A stretch of DNA of 64,000 bases from Lycocorax pyrrhopterus obiensis (Eukaryota > Chordata > Aves > Passeriformes > Paradisaeidae). Under the pieces are notes generated by a model. That model worked only from the letters and a program-made list of their open reading frames with translations, made no database searches and was not told the origin of the DNA. Shown here piece by piece: positions 14,301 to 25,900 of this stretch. Both the position numbers and the translations under genes were made by a program. The DNA is taken from assembly GCA_014706295.1 (NCBI GenBank), contig JACSVZ010000007.1:34153375-34217374 (forward strand). The letters run 5' to 3'. Position 1 is the stretch's first letter; each line of letters opens with the position of its first letter.

Positions 14301-16438
14301 ATATACATTTTTGAATGGTTATTTTAAAGGAATCCAGGATTTGAACTGCATAAAATGACATTAATTTCTGAGTACCTTTCTATGGTTCAGAGATCACAAA
14401 TGTCTTAAATTAGTGATTTCATAGTGTAAAATTCTCAGATGCCATCATCGAGACTAACCAATGGAGCCTTATGCCAAATCAGAAATTAACACAAATGTGG
14501 ACTGTTTTTCATATGACAGCAGTTTTATGTGACAGGAGAAATGTGGAAGCAATTTATTTTACCCTCCAGATGGATTTTTGTAGATTACTTTTTAACTGAT
14601 CAAACCCCACATTACAAATCCAAATGAAAATGCCTATCTGTCTTGAATGGAACATCAAAGTGCTTCTATTATTGTTCCAACTCTTAATTGTAATTAATCA
14701 TATTGAAGAAAGCCAAAACCTAAGCAAGGTCAGAGTCCCACTGTGTCAACAACTGTGCAAAATATACAGTAAGAAATAACTCCTCTCCAAGGAGTTTATA
14801 GACTAGGAAGATGATGCTGACAAGCAGGAAAAAAGGAAGTAATAGTATTCACACGATAATGATCTGAAGTATGTACTCTCAAGTGATTGATATGGAGTAT
14901 TTCAGTAGCGGAGATACTTCTTGGGGACTTGGTTTTCTGACATCACTGTAATATGAAGCCTGATAATATCAGGAAACTCTAGCTGAAGAGGCAAAACTCA
15001 CTAGTTAGTTTTGAAAATTCTGCCTTTTGCGACTGCCCTGTAAGCTAAAAAGAACTGTGAGGTAAGAGCAGAACTGTGCCCTGTTATTTCTAGGCCTAAA
15101 ATGACCACAAGCCTATTCTGGTACTGTGTCTTCCCTCTGAAACTGGGAAGTCTATATTAGAGGACAATATTGGTTTTTGTCCATTTTATCAGGCATATTT
15201 TTAGTAATTTGCAAGATGATACACTTGTGTACTTTTATAATGCCATATAACATAATTTTTATCACTTTCTCAATAGCAAACACTGGTTACTGAAAAATGG
15301 TGTATTCACTTTTGCCTTGCAAAACTGTGTGCTTATATTAAACTAAAACTGTGTCTCCATATTAAATGTAATTGTGGCTTAAATTACATATGTTTGAGGA
15401 TGTGATCAGTATAGAAACAGAATTTTTGAGTACTAATCCTTCCCTGTATTTTAAATCCCAGAGTTAACGATGAAATTGAGTTTTTCCTTATATGTATAAA
15501 GTAGAACTTTTCTATTTATGACCTTGTCAGAGAGGACTGTCTACAGACTATGAACATTATTCTCAGAGGAACCTTGTTCTGGCAATAACACAAAAATTGT
15601 TGGATCACAGTGTTCAGATGGAAGATTATGAAATATACTCTTATTTCCTAGAAAACTCAGACATGAAGGAAAACACAGAATGGGATGTTCCTAAAATTTT
15701 GAATCCAGAAACTGTATTGTGTCTTTGAATGGGAATAGCATTCACTGTCATTAAAGATTTTGATTGGCATTTACCTATATTATGATATATTCCTCTAAAA
15801 AAATAGGATTTAATACAAAAATGCGTACAAGGCATAGCAACCCAGTAGCAATTTAGACACATATTTAAATAAAGAAGAATCGTCATGAGAGGTGTTACAG
15901 AAATAGGCTTTTATTGATGGCAGAATTTCAAAAGTCCAGAGATTTGGATAATTGTGATTCAGCTTGTTAAAATCAGGGTTGTTTGGAAGACTTTTTCCAT
16001 TACTTCATGTTATAAGAACATCCTTATAAGTCCCTGATTTGAATTGGGAATGCTCTGAGATATGACATTGTTTATGATAATGCCAATAGTAAAACTAAGC
16101 AGAGTTTTACAGCATTATACTAATGGTGCAGGGAAGCCTTCACAGAAAATTGTTTTTTATTGCAGTTATGACAGGTTAAAGATATGAGAAAATACAGTGG
16201 TATGTCAGATGGGTTGGAGCTTTCCCTACAGGAACGCTATGATTTCTAGATATAATTTCCATCTGTACGTGGATATTACATTTAGAAATTATGAAACTGA
16301 ATACTCATTATTCTGGACTGTCCAGTTCCTGATAGGGTTCAGAAGTGTCGAAGAGCATTTCTCTTCCCCCTGTCTCTGTGGGCTTAGGGAAACCAGCAAA
16401 CAGGAATGGACAAACCACACAGCACAGTGATACATAAC
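5341..16438. other. AT-rich non-coding stretch, no gene seen
   Basis: About 11 kb with no recognisable exon, interspersed repeat body or RNA gene. Its only marked landmark is the purine tract at 10731-10833, listed separately. Open frames are all below about 112 codons, and the 111-codon frame at 10542-10877 is mostly lysine and arginine codons produced by that tract. Short TATA-rich strings occur at 7936 and 8041-8060 without a promoter context. Confidence 0.6.
10731..10833 (+). repeat. A-rich / GA-rich purine tract
   Basis: About 100 bases made almost entirely of A and G, with a perfect (GA) run near 10755-10765 and scattered interruptions. It produces spurious lysine/arginine-rich open frames on the plus strand and phenylalanine/leucine-rich ones on the minus strand, which should not be annotated as genes. 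Such tracts can arise by slippage or from the A-rich tail of an old insertion. No body of a retroposon is recognisable upstream. Confidence 0.75.
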
Positions 16439-17160
16439 TGTAGTGGGTGTAGATGGCAAGGTTTTGGGAGGGAGTGAGGATTTCAGGGCTGGCTGCTGTG
16501 GGAGGAGGGCGGGGGCTGCTGCGTGCTGGACACAGCTGGCTCCAGACAGCTCCACACCTACTGCAAGCCACGGCTGAGTCCATCATCCAAGCTTCCAGCA
16601 CACATAGATCCCCAAAGGGACTGAGGCCCATGGATGAGCACACCAGAAGATCTAATTCCCTGAAGGGAGCACAGACTGTGCAGCACCCACACTGAAGCAT
16701 GACAAAAAAGTGGGAAGGAAGTAGCAGCAGAAGGAAACTACTGTGTCCTGATTGCACACACTGCTTGCAGTCTCACTGAAGGGACGGAGCGTAACCCGTG
16801 GTGGTAGCAAGGGGTGGAAGACAGGGGTCCATGATGAAAAACTTACGCTGAGACTATGGACAGGGAGGAGAGACACTTGGAGACAAGCTGAGCATGGGAG
16901 TAAAGCTGAGCCAGGGAAAGAGGGATTAAAGGTGCTTTCACTAAGTATGTAAATGTTTGTTTCGTTTTGCTGTTGGCTTTGAGTTCAGGGTTTTTTGTTC
17001 CCCAAGACCCAGACATTGCCTGAAAATATATGTATTAATTTGCAATAAATAAGATTCTCAAAAATCTACTTTACTTTATATTGTAGTTGGCAAGTAATCT
17101 TCTTGCCTATATTTGGACCCACAAGAAAACTCCCCTGGGTGCACCACCTTTGAGAACCGG
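16439..17160 (+). mobile_element. ERVL-type LTR-like element, unassigned subfamily
   Basis: The segment begins TGTAGTGGGTGTAGATGGCA followed by AGGTTTTGG. This closely resembles the start of a common avian ERVL LTR type, in which TG..GTGG precedes GGCAAGGTTTTGG. It continues with a GC-rich block (CTGCTGTGGGAGGAGGG, ACACAGCTGGCTCCA) where that LTR type has matching wording. Near its right end it has AATAAATAAG (about 17043), a plausible LTR polyadenylation signal, followed by T-rich sequence. The whole block is clearly GC-richer than its surroundings. The 149-codon minus-strand open frame at 16308-16757 lies antisense across it and is a by-product of that composition. The family and the exact 3' boundary are my recollection and inference, and no matching target-site duplication was found. 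It is non-coding and would be an ancient solo LTR. Confidence 0.5.
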
Positions 17161-17165
17161 GGCTA

Positions 17166-17806
17166 TGTGCTGATTATTTGGGCTGGGATAGAGCTAAGAT
17201 TAATTAAATATGTTAAGTTTAATTTATTGAGTTTTAGTAAATTAGTTGCAGTTTATTAATAATAGATCATATAGTGCTGTGCTTTGGATTTGTGACCAAA
17301 ACAGCGTTGATAAGATGGGGATGTTTTAGCTATTGTTGAGCAGCACTTGCACAGCACCTGGGTCTTTTGTGTTTCTCGTACCTCCCTGACAGTGAGTAGA
17401 CTGGGGGTGCACAAGAATTTGGGAGGGGACAAGCCAGGACTGCTGACCCCAAGTGACCAAAAGGATGTTCCATACTTTATGACATGATGCACAACAATAG
17501 AATTCGGCAGAAACAAGGAAGAATGTTTGAAGTGGTCATGTTTGTCTTTTCAAGCAGTGGTTACATTTCCTGGAGCGCTGCTTTCCTGGGAATGGCTGAA
17601 TACCTGCCTGGACATGGGAAGCAGTAAATTAGTTTCTTGTTTTGCTTTGCTTGCATGCATGGCTTTGCTTTTTCTGTGAAACTGTCTTTATCTCAATCCA
17701 TGGATTTTCTCACTTTTGCCCTTCCAGGTCTCTCCCCATCACTCTTGGGAAGAGCGAGCAAGCAGCTGTGTGGTCCTTAGCTGCCTGCTGGGGCTAACCC
17801 ACAGCA
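17166..17806 (+). mobile_element. Solo LTR of an avian ERVL-type endogenous retrovirus
   Basis: The left end, TGTGCTGATTATTTGGGCTG then GGATAGAGCTAA, matches the usual start of a widespread avian ERVL LTR. The body keeps further landmarks in order: an ACAGCGTTGATAA..GGGGATGTTTTAG block (about 17301-17328), CTGGGGGTGCACAAGAA (17401), GGGAGGGGACAAGCC (17420), GACATGGGAAG (about 17611), TTGTTTTGCTTTGCTTGCAT (17637), ACTGTCTTTATCTCAA (17681) and TCTCACTTTTGCCCTTCC (17709). The right end, TTAGCTGCCTGCTGGGGCTA then ACCCACAGCA, is the expected LTR terminus ending in CA. The length, about 640 bp, fits a complete LTR. No retroviral gag, pol or env follows, and no primer-binding site is seen after the 3' end, so it is a solo LTR left by recombination. 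Flanking pentamers GGCTA (17161-17165) and GGACA (17807-17811) agree at only three of five positions, so the target-site duplication is either decayed or absent. Confidence 0.8.
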
Positions 17807-17829
17807 GGACATCTCTGATGTACCTGTCA

Positions 17830-18114
17830 CTAGCACAAGCCATTCCAACATAGCCAACAGGAGGCACCACCACCCGAGGTGTTTCTTGGGCCTTCCTGAT
17901 TCCTGCTGCTTTTAGAGACCGGGCTGTCTTCTGGAATATAATGGGAAAAACACTGTTGTAAACCATTATCATCCACCTCACTATACTTGTAAAACGCTTT
18001 GATGTTATTTGCCTCTTTGGCATTCAGCCACAACTCTGCTGGATTGGAAATACATACTGGTTCAACTGTGCATATTCTGCCTGAATCTGCTTCTGTATCA
18101 TAGCTGCAGACAGC
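17830..18114 (-). other. Unidentified minus-strand open stretch, possible relic
   Basis: A 95-codon stretch without stops lies on the minus strand just right of the solo LTR. It has no ATG in the first third and includes the run NAKEANNIKAFYKYSEVDD. A second, overlapping minus frame (17739-18023) starts with ATG but runs into the antisense of the LTR. A fair splice acceptor (TTTCTTCAG read on the minus strand, about 18152-18160) sits upstream, but it would enter a frame that soon meets a stop. I recognise no family. The composition looks more protein-like than most frames here, so a decayed processed pseudogene or exon relic is possible, but chance is equally likely at this length. Confidence 0.2.
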
Positions 18115-18437
18115 TCAGCTCATACAGTCTAAGCTGTGTCTGACATCCTATCTGAAGAAAGTAAGACCTATGCCATAAAATGACATATAATACTTATTTG
18201 CCAAGTTCCCTACATAGAATTAATTCCACGTTTTACTGAATGAAAGGTTTTAAAAGGAAACAGAGATATGTTCATACAGAAATGGCTTCAGGAACTTAGT
18301 ATATTTGATCATGATACTTGAAAACTATTTTTTTTCCTGAATAATCCATTTACTTATGGGTTCTAGTGGGTGTACTTTTTTGCATGTACACTATAAACCA
18401 AAACATTTTTCTTTGCTATTTTTCTGACCTTAAAGAG

Positions 18438-19358
18438 AAAGGGGAAAGAACACAGGGCTCGAGGTGAGCAGAGTGGGACAATCCCCTCCCTTGCCTGGCT
18501 GCCGATGCTGTGCCTGATGCACCCCAGGACATGGGTGATCCTCCTGGCTGCCAGGGCACTGCTGACTCATGTTCAACTTTCTGTCAACCAGGACCCTCAG
18601 GTCCCTTGCCATGGCACTGCTTTCCAGAGTTTTGTTCCCCAGTCTCTTCAAACATCTAGGGTTGTCCCATGCCAGGTGCAAAATCTGGCACTTGATTGTT
18701 AAATTTCATATGGTCGATGATTGCCCAGCCCTCTAATTTGTTTAGGTCTCGCTGCAGGGGCTCTCTGTCTTTGAGGTAGTAAATAGCTCCTCCCAGTTTA
18801 GTACCTGCAAACTTAGCAACCCTTCCAGTCCTGCATCCACATTGGCAATGAAGATGCTGAGGAGCACAGAGCCTGGGATAGAGCCCTGCAGAACCCCACC
18901 AGTGACAAGTCCCCAGTCTGATGTCACCCCATTCACTGTAACCCTTTGTGCCTGACCCATGAACCAGTTGCTCACCATCACGTGATGTGTTTATCCAGCT
19001 GTGTGCTGGACATTTTATCCAAAAGGATACTGTGAGAGACAGCATCAACAGCTTTACTGAAATCCAGAAAGATGATATCTACTGGCTTTCCTAGACCGGC
19101 TAGGTGGGTTACTGTACAAGAAGGTCATATTTGACAAGCAGGAATTTCCCCTCATGAAGCTGTGCTGGCTGTCACTGAAAACTGCATTGTCCTTCAATGG
19201 CCAAAAACTGCATTATCCTTCATGTGTTTTTCAATATCTCCCATAATTTTACCAGTCACTGAAGTGAGACTGACTGGCCTGTAGTTTCCAGGGTCATCCT
19301 TCTTACCCAGCTTGAAAACTTGTATAATGCTAGCCAGCTTACAGTAGACTGGGACCTA
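18438..19358 (-). mobile_element. CR1 LINE fragment, reverse transcriptase region, broken
   Basis: On the minus strand, translation in two alternating frames gives clear CR1 ORF2 reverse-transcriptase wording. One frame (about 18981-18855) carries QRVTVNGVTSDWGLVTGGV, and the next (about 18830-18680) carries KFAGTKLGGA, then LNKLEGWA and NQVPDFAPGM. The catalytic FADD box of CR1 should be FADDTKLGG; here it reads FAGTKLGG, so the metal-binding aspartates are gone. The pieces are in different frames, so frameshifts also separate them. Upstream of this (right end, about 19250-19358) is the part corresponding to the finger/palm region, also decayed. A 25-bp imperfect tandem duplication lies inside at 19178-19224. 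The element lacks both its 5' part and, unusually for a LINE, its 3' UTR and terminal repeats. It is inactive. Confidence 0.9.
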
Positions 19359-22300
19359 GATCAAGTGAAAAGTTCTGTGCCTCTTGTAGTTTTGGAAAAA
19401 AACCCCAAGCCTGAAGAGAAAAGGCCAATGCTATAAAGAGTGCCAAAATACCTTAAAAACATTCTCACAAGTGCATAGAACTTTTCTAAAATGCTTGCTA
19501 CAGGATCTCAGTCCCTCCTACTGAAGCCAATAGGAGGGCTTTTTCCACTGACCTTGCCAGGTTCATGAGTTCAGGACAGCGATTAAGACATTTGAAAAAC
19601 CATCCCAGTGTTTTAAGCTGACCAAAAAAGAGTATGATATTCTCACAAGAGAGGCTGTTCTTCAGAGGTTTCCTGATCAGTGTTACAGATCTGAATGTAA
19701 CTCAAAATAGCTCAGATAAGCTTTTGCTATCATTCAAATGCTTGAGATATTGTTCTTAGTCTTTGAAGATTTTGCACTTCTATCACCATTCGTTACAGAG
19801 CTATTTCTATTCCATATACACATATGAATGCTATTCTGTTAAGTATGATTTGATGTGATGCACATGAAAAATACTTAAAAGAATTAATTTTTAGCAAGAG
19901 TTGTTTGTCTCTTTTTTTCCCTTTGCATTTTCTTCTTGTCTGTAAAAGTTTATTCCTTCAGTAGACTGGGTTTTGTGTCTGTTATTAATTTTTCCTATTT
20001 CTTTCATATTCCATTTTGTGGTTCAATACACATAAACTTTTAATAAGTCTGTTCCAGTTCTTGAAAATGGCTTCATTTTTGTATTCATTGCGTTAAAACA
20101 ATTATACAGTGTAATCTGGATGATTCCATACCTTGAGATAACTTATTATCCCAAAGACAATACGTATTGAGATGCCTTGGGACATTTAGGAAATTATTTT
20201 CACTTCTTCATTGCTTTCTTCTCTTACCTTGTTCCACAACTATTTTTCCCATGTATGTGTCAGAAATTTGTGCATACCAGATACAGCATGGTCATCTGGA
20301 AGATGTTCTTCTCCTTACAGATCTCTATTCCACCAACATTTATTACATTTAGGATTGGCCTTTTCCAGAAGATCTCCTTCCTTTACTGGTGCTTACTCTG
20401 CTCCCTATAGTGTGACAGTTGATAATTCAAAATCTAAAGAAGAGAACAAGGAAATGACACAGTAATGCCATATTCCAGGATGGCTATGGAAGCAAATTAT
20501 TTACCTTTTGTCTTATCAACCCAAATCTCAGTTTCTTCTGATGTCTGTGCAAACATCATCATATAGGACAGAAAAGTCTTTGTTCAACAATACATTTTTC
20601 TTAGTGGAAATTTCTTGTCCTAATTTCTCCATCGTGCATTGAGTCTGTGAAGGGAGGACCAATATCCTGGATGGAAGGTGAGAACAGAGATAGTGCTCAT
20701 TCAGGCTGACATCTGAGTGCACAATAATATCATTGGTTTAGTACAAAATGGATTGCAGAAATTTGTATTTAAAGCTATGGGGAAGTAAGGAATATTCTTT
20801 TTCTAGAGCTGAGTCTTAGGAGGGCTTAATTCTGCTTGTGATATGGCACCTTTACTATGGCTCTTTCTTGGTAATAATTTTATTTTTATTTGATATAAAA
20901 GCTGTTTTTTCCTCTTCATTTAGGCAATTAAAAAACAAGCTTTTTCTTTCTTTGATAGTAATTTTTTCTTTTCATTAGACTCCTCTGTGTGGTCTCTTTG
21001 CTGTAGTATGGCCTTTGTCTTCCATCCTAAACTTGCTGAAATTGCCTTTTATGCACGCCACTGAAGAAGTGGCAGTATTGCAATGCTAAGAGAAGGTGCA
21101 TGCTGTCTCTGCAGACACATGCTTAATGTAAACTGTGTGCATCCTTAAACCTCTTATAATACTTCATGAATTTAGACACAGATTGTTAAGGTACAGATTT
21201 GGTTGTGATAGTGCCAAAACATGCCCTCGGGGTGCAGGCTTACTGAGAGCAATTTACATTGCATGTTTCAGTCCTCAAAATGAATTTGTGCCACAAAAAA
21301 CAGCATAGGACTTTTCTCCACATCCTCCTCACAACCACATAATCTGGAAGAAAGCTAGTAGAAGCACTTCCATATGGAAAAAAGATAGCTGCAGCCAAAA
21401 CAAGTTGTTCAGCTTATTAGAATCAGTATGAATAAGTTCATTGAAAATTTGGCATGTCTTAATGTTATTTTCTAAAGAAATGATTAAATGTTGATCATAT
21501 TTATCATTTAAATGAGATTTTGAACAAATGACAAAATATTTTGTGCCTCAGGGCATAAATATTTTTACTATGTGAAAGTTTAGATTGTTGTGATAATTTC
21601 CAAGTTTGGTGAATGGCAGCACTTTAAAGCTAGTAAAAGCAACGAATAGTAATAAAAAAGCCCTAATATGCCAAATTAGAAATTTACCTTTCAGGAAAAG
21701 ATGCAATGGATAATTAATTTTACTCTTACTGGTAAAATACAAAATATTTTTAAAAGATTAAAAAATTGTAAGCAAATCAAACAAGCGTAAATTGCGTGTT
21801 AGTCAACACAGGTAACCTGTATTTGTGGCTGTCATGAAGGCACATGTGAGATGTCTTTGCTTCCCTACACTGTGAAGATGCATTTTGATGAACAGGTTCA
21901 TTCAAACTGCGCTGAGCAGGAGTTGTCCTATACGTGAAGGAAGAATATATTTTGATTACCGTTCAACTAAGTCTGTTCACGGACCTTCTGACTCTGAAAA
22001 GAAAAAAATGAAGCTAGGAGCTGTGGATATGTCCACCTCTGTTGTATAATGTATTTAAACCCTGTTGGTATGCACTAGCCAAACTCTCACTCAAGACCAG
22101 GATCCACACCAGGATCCAATTATTAATTAAGACCACCTCAACCTAAAGTACTCATTAAGCTCCTACAAACAGCTGTGGCTGCAGGGTGGGCATTAGCCCT
22201 ATAAATCAAGCCCTGGAAGGAGCCAAAGAAAAAAAAAAAGGAGGTGGCTGTTCCTGGTTGCTGAGTGCTGTGTGTTGCTGGAGCTCTGTGCTGAGAAATT

Positions 22301-22436
22301 ATAATCCAAGGATCAGAAGACTGCGAGCTCCGGCACACACCTCTATACTGAATTCTATGCATTTTGTGTCCCAGTTCAGTCCTCTGGAACAATGATGCAA
22401 TTTTCTAAAATTGTCAACTTTATGTTCCTACTCTTC
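19359..22436. other. AT-rich non-coding stretch, no gene seen
   Basis: No recognisable exon, RNA gene or repeat body. Overlapping plus-strand frames at 20167-20465 (60-84 codons) are short, lack motifs and share the same T-rich sequence, so I treat them as chance. A slightly GC-richer patch at about 22170-22400, with a TATAAA string at 22200, lies directly upstream of the next CR1 fragment. Confidence 0.55.
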
Positions 22437-22919
22437 TCAGTACTTGTCATGCCACACCTGGAGCTCTGTGCCCAGTCCTGGTCCCCACAATTCAAGAAAG
22501 ACATGGACAGACTGGAAAGGGTCCAAAGGAGTCCATGAAGATGACCAAAGGGCAGGAGAACCTGTCCTTTGAGGAAAGACTGAAGGAGCTACATCACCTC
22601 ACCCTGGAGAAGAGAAAGTTTGGGGAGACCTCATCACAGTATCCTAGATTGTAAAGGACAGCTACGAAGAGGACAGAGGAGAAGACAAGGCACAATGGGT
22701 ACAAGTTGCGTGGGGAGAGGTTTCACCTCAATATAAGAAAAACATTTTTACAGTGATAACAGTCATTCCCTGCAACAACATCCCTGGGGACATGGTAGAG
22801 CTCCCAACACAAGAGGTTTACAAGATGATCTCATCTAGACTCTCTTTCCTGCGAAAGGTGAGACCAGAAGATCTTCCAAGATCCCTTCCAACCTGTGTTG
22901 TTCTGTGATTCTATGACTC
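22437..22919 (+). mobile_element. CR1 LINE 3' end, 5'-truncated
   Basis: The segment starts in the end of CR1 ORF2 (GCCACACCTGGAGCTCTGTG, then AAGAAAGACATGGACAGACT) and continues through the standard 3' portion (GGAGAACCTGTCCTTTGAGG, GAGGTTTCACCTC, CTTCCAAGATCCCTTCCAAC). It ends at GTTGTTCTGTGATTCTATGA, the diagnostic CR1 terminus with its short TTCTATGA-type repeat. At about 480 bp it is a typical 5'-truncated copy. Its reading frame is broken by indels and it encodes nothing functional. It is better preserved than the other CR1 pieces here, so probably younger. Confidence 0.92.
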
Positions 22920-25900
22920 AAATATCTTCCACTTGCAAAGGCCAGTGTGGTTCTTATGTTTGATGTCCTGCTTCTTATTTAACCATCACTACATAAACAG
23001 AATTTTTCCCTAGTTTTAACAATTTAGCTATTTTTTAAGTTACTGGTTATTAAGGTAACAGTCCATATAAGTAAATTAAAATAATACAAAGCTATTTATG
23101 TCAAGGAACAGAACATTTGGTGTTTTCTAGCTGAACAGCTAGAGCCTAATTTGCAAAATGCTTCAGAATCAAAATTCATTTCTGATTCTTATTCAAGATA
23201 TGAATTGTAGCTCTTGTATTATGTCCAAACAGGCTTTCCATTAGATGATCTTTCTGTCTGGCAGAGATTATTTTAATATTTTAGCAAATTATACTGGCAT
23301 AGGCAGTATCCACTGAGGCGTTTCTCTTTGAACAACTTGTTTTCATCTTAAGACTATCAGGTATTTAGTCCTTATTTCCAATTACCTAAACAGCACTTCC
23401 ACTGCTATAAAGGGTAATTATGGCAACCCTGCACCACAAAACTAATTTTGTCTGTCTATAAAATGTTTTTCATCATATACAATTTCCATGATATTTTGGC
23501 AGACCAGACTTATGTACATATAAATACTTGTGGTTGATAATCTACCAAATCTATTTATTTTAGACCTTGAATTATGTTATTTTGAGGCAGAATAAGTTGC
23601 TTTTTAGACCTCATAGTGAGAGAGGTTTGCAGATTCATGTATGCTTTTCTGTCATTTCCGATGCAAGTCTTTCATGGAATGCACATTGCTGAGTAAGTCT
23701 GGCCTGCTTTCTATGGTGCCTTTACTCCCTTTCTCACTACTTTCTCTAACATATGGTTTGTTTTATATAACAGAATCAAAGACCCTACAATTTCTCATGC
23801 AGAGCTAAACCATGCAAGCTACCATGTCTGTGGTCTACTTTCAGAATGATATTAAGATGAAAAGGAGAAAACAGGGAACGGTCTTGATGAGCTATAACTG
23901 AGTCTGCCTCTTCACTTGCTCTGTTTTGTCATCAGCATATAGCCTGAACTCTGTGTCTTTCCTTTTCTGGGAAAAGATTTTGTCGCCAGCTGGAAGAATG
24001 ATGCAGTGAAGGACCGTGAAGTTCACCTTCAGCAGACATGGCTGACTAAGGATGACTAAGCCTCTCTTTACTAAGCAGACAGTAGCCATGAATGCACTGT
24101 TACGTTCTCTTTCCTTTTCAGCCCTTTTGTGCTCCTTTAACAGCTCTTACAAAACCTGCCTACTTTTCCAAGAAGCCATCTCCCCGTTTGGAACTACGTT
24201 GTCTGCCATAGGATCACTCTAGCCAATTCTTCCCTCCTCTGACAAAAGGCCTCAGAAAGATAACACCTAGTCACAGAACCTCTGCCTCCCGGCTCCCAGC
24301 ACAATATTATCTTTGGGCTATAACCTCATGATGTGCATGAAAACATTTTAATGCTGCTGCAATAGATCTGACTCTAAAGAGAATGCTAATATTATCACAT
24401 ATTTGTACTGGTATGTATGGTTCGTGTCTTCTTTTTAAAATGCATTTTGGACTTTTATGGATGTAAAGGATTCATTTTCCCATGTATTCTGTTTCTATTT
24501 ATTCCATTTTAGGGCTGTGGATCATCCTAAAAATGAAATGTTATATGCTAATGAGGGCTGTGGTATGTTTGTGTTGGTTTGTTATCACTTGCCAGTATAG
24601 CAGGATTAGGAACAAAAGGAATCCCAGTCTGGAAAATAACATTTTACACATTTGTTCCATGCTAGAATGATGTCTAGCACAACAAAATCCTTTTCTGTGC
24701 TTACTGACCTTAGATGTTATGGAACACAAATAAAATATAAATGTTTCAGGCCAGCTCCTACCATGATTGATAAGACTACCAGAAAAGTTTTGAGCAACTC
24801 CAGTATCAGGCCAGTGGCTTTACCATGTACAACATTAAAAAAGGAGACAACACATTTTTCTTTCTGAAGCTGTGTCACTGGGTTCCTTCCACGTCCTTAA
24901 GACCTCAGGAAGCACTGACTATTTTGGTTTGTCTGTCTTTCATCACTACAAGGTACTTTTAAGTAGAAAAACTGAGGTGTTTTGCTGTTGAAATGTGACA
25001 CAATAATAAACTGCTTGAGAATATTTTAGCCATGAATGAGGTAGTGTACAAGCGTGTGCTGACCTAACCTACTCCCACTTTTTCACCTTCCTTTTTTACC
25101 TTAAGGAAGGAGAGATAGCATTCTTCTTGTCCCATTCACTCTTCTATCTGAGTAAGGAGCAGGATAAAAATAATGCAAGCAATAAATTGTTCAGTTACAG
25201 TTGCAATTCTGGATTGGAACATGTTGGATTCTCCAAACACATAACAGAAATAGGTTCTTGGCTGTATTAAACCAGCCAGTGGGAAATCCATCAGATCCTG
25301 GGGGCAAGCCACATATCACATCTGGCTAAAATTCAGAAACTGGCAGAGTTTCACTGTTTTGGGAAATTTAAAGTGAATGTGAAGTTCAACTTCATCAACA
25401 ATTTTAGTTACTTCTTGGGAAATTAATATAGTACAGATGTCTAGCATTTGCAGTCCTGTACCAAAACCTGTAAATCAAGAAGTGAAACACTCCTAGTTTT
25501 CACTGAGCATTTTGTTTCATTATAGTCTATTCCTGGATCTCTTAATTTTTCTCCTAAAAATACTGATTGCAGATATGAAGTAGTTTGTGTAATGTTAAAT
25601 AGTGTATGTTTGTACATCTGATTGATCACAATAGTGTTTTAAAACACATGAAATTGTGAGACAGGCCATTTAAATGTTAACTCAAAAAAAAGAAAAGGGG
25701 TGGATTTACACTCGGGCTGTGTTAACTTTTTATGATTAAGCATCTAGCAAGACAATAAAAAAAAACTCCTATAATAAAATTCCTTTCTCTTTTTCATATA
25801 TGATAGCTTGCTTTGAATAGCAGCTTTTTAGAACATAAATCTGTTGTTCTACTGAAAATATTGTCATACCATAGAAATCACCACGTCAAACTGCTGTTAA

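Noticed and set aside
16308..16757. 149-codon minus-strand open frame, the longest in the window
   Set aside because: It runs antisense through the GC-rich LTR-like block, where stop codons are rarer, and has no recognisable motif.
21531..21544. ACAAAATATTTTGT palindrome
   Set aside because: Fourteen bases of AT-rich palindrome are expected several times by chance in this window.
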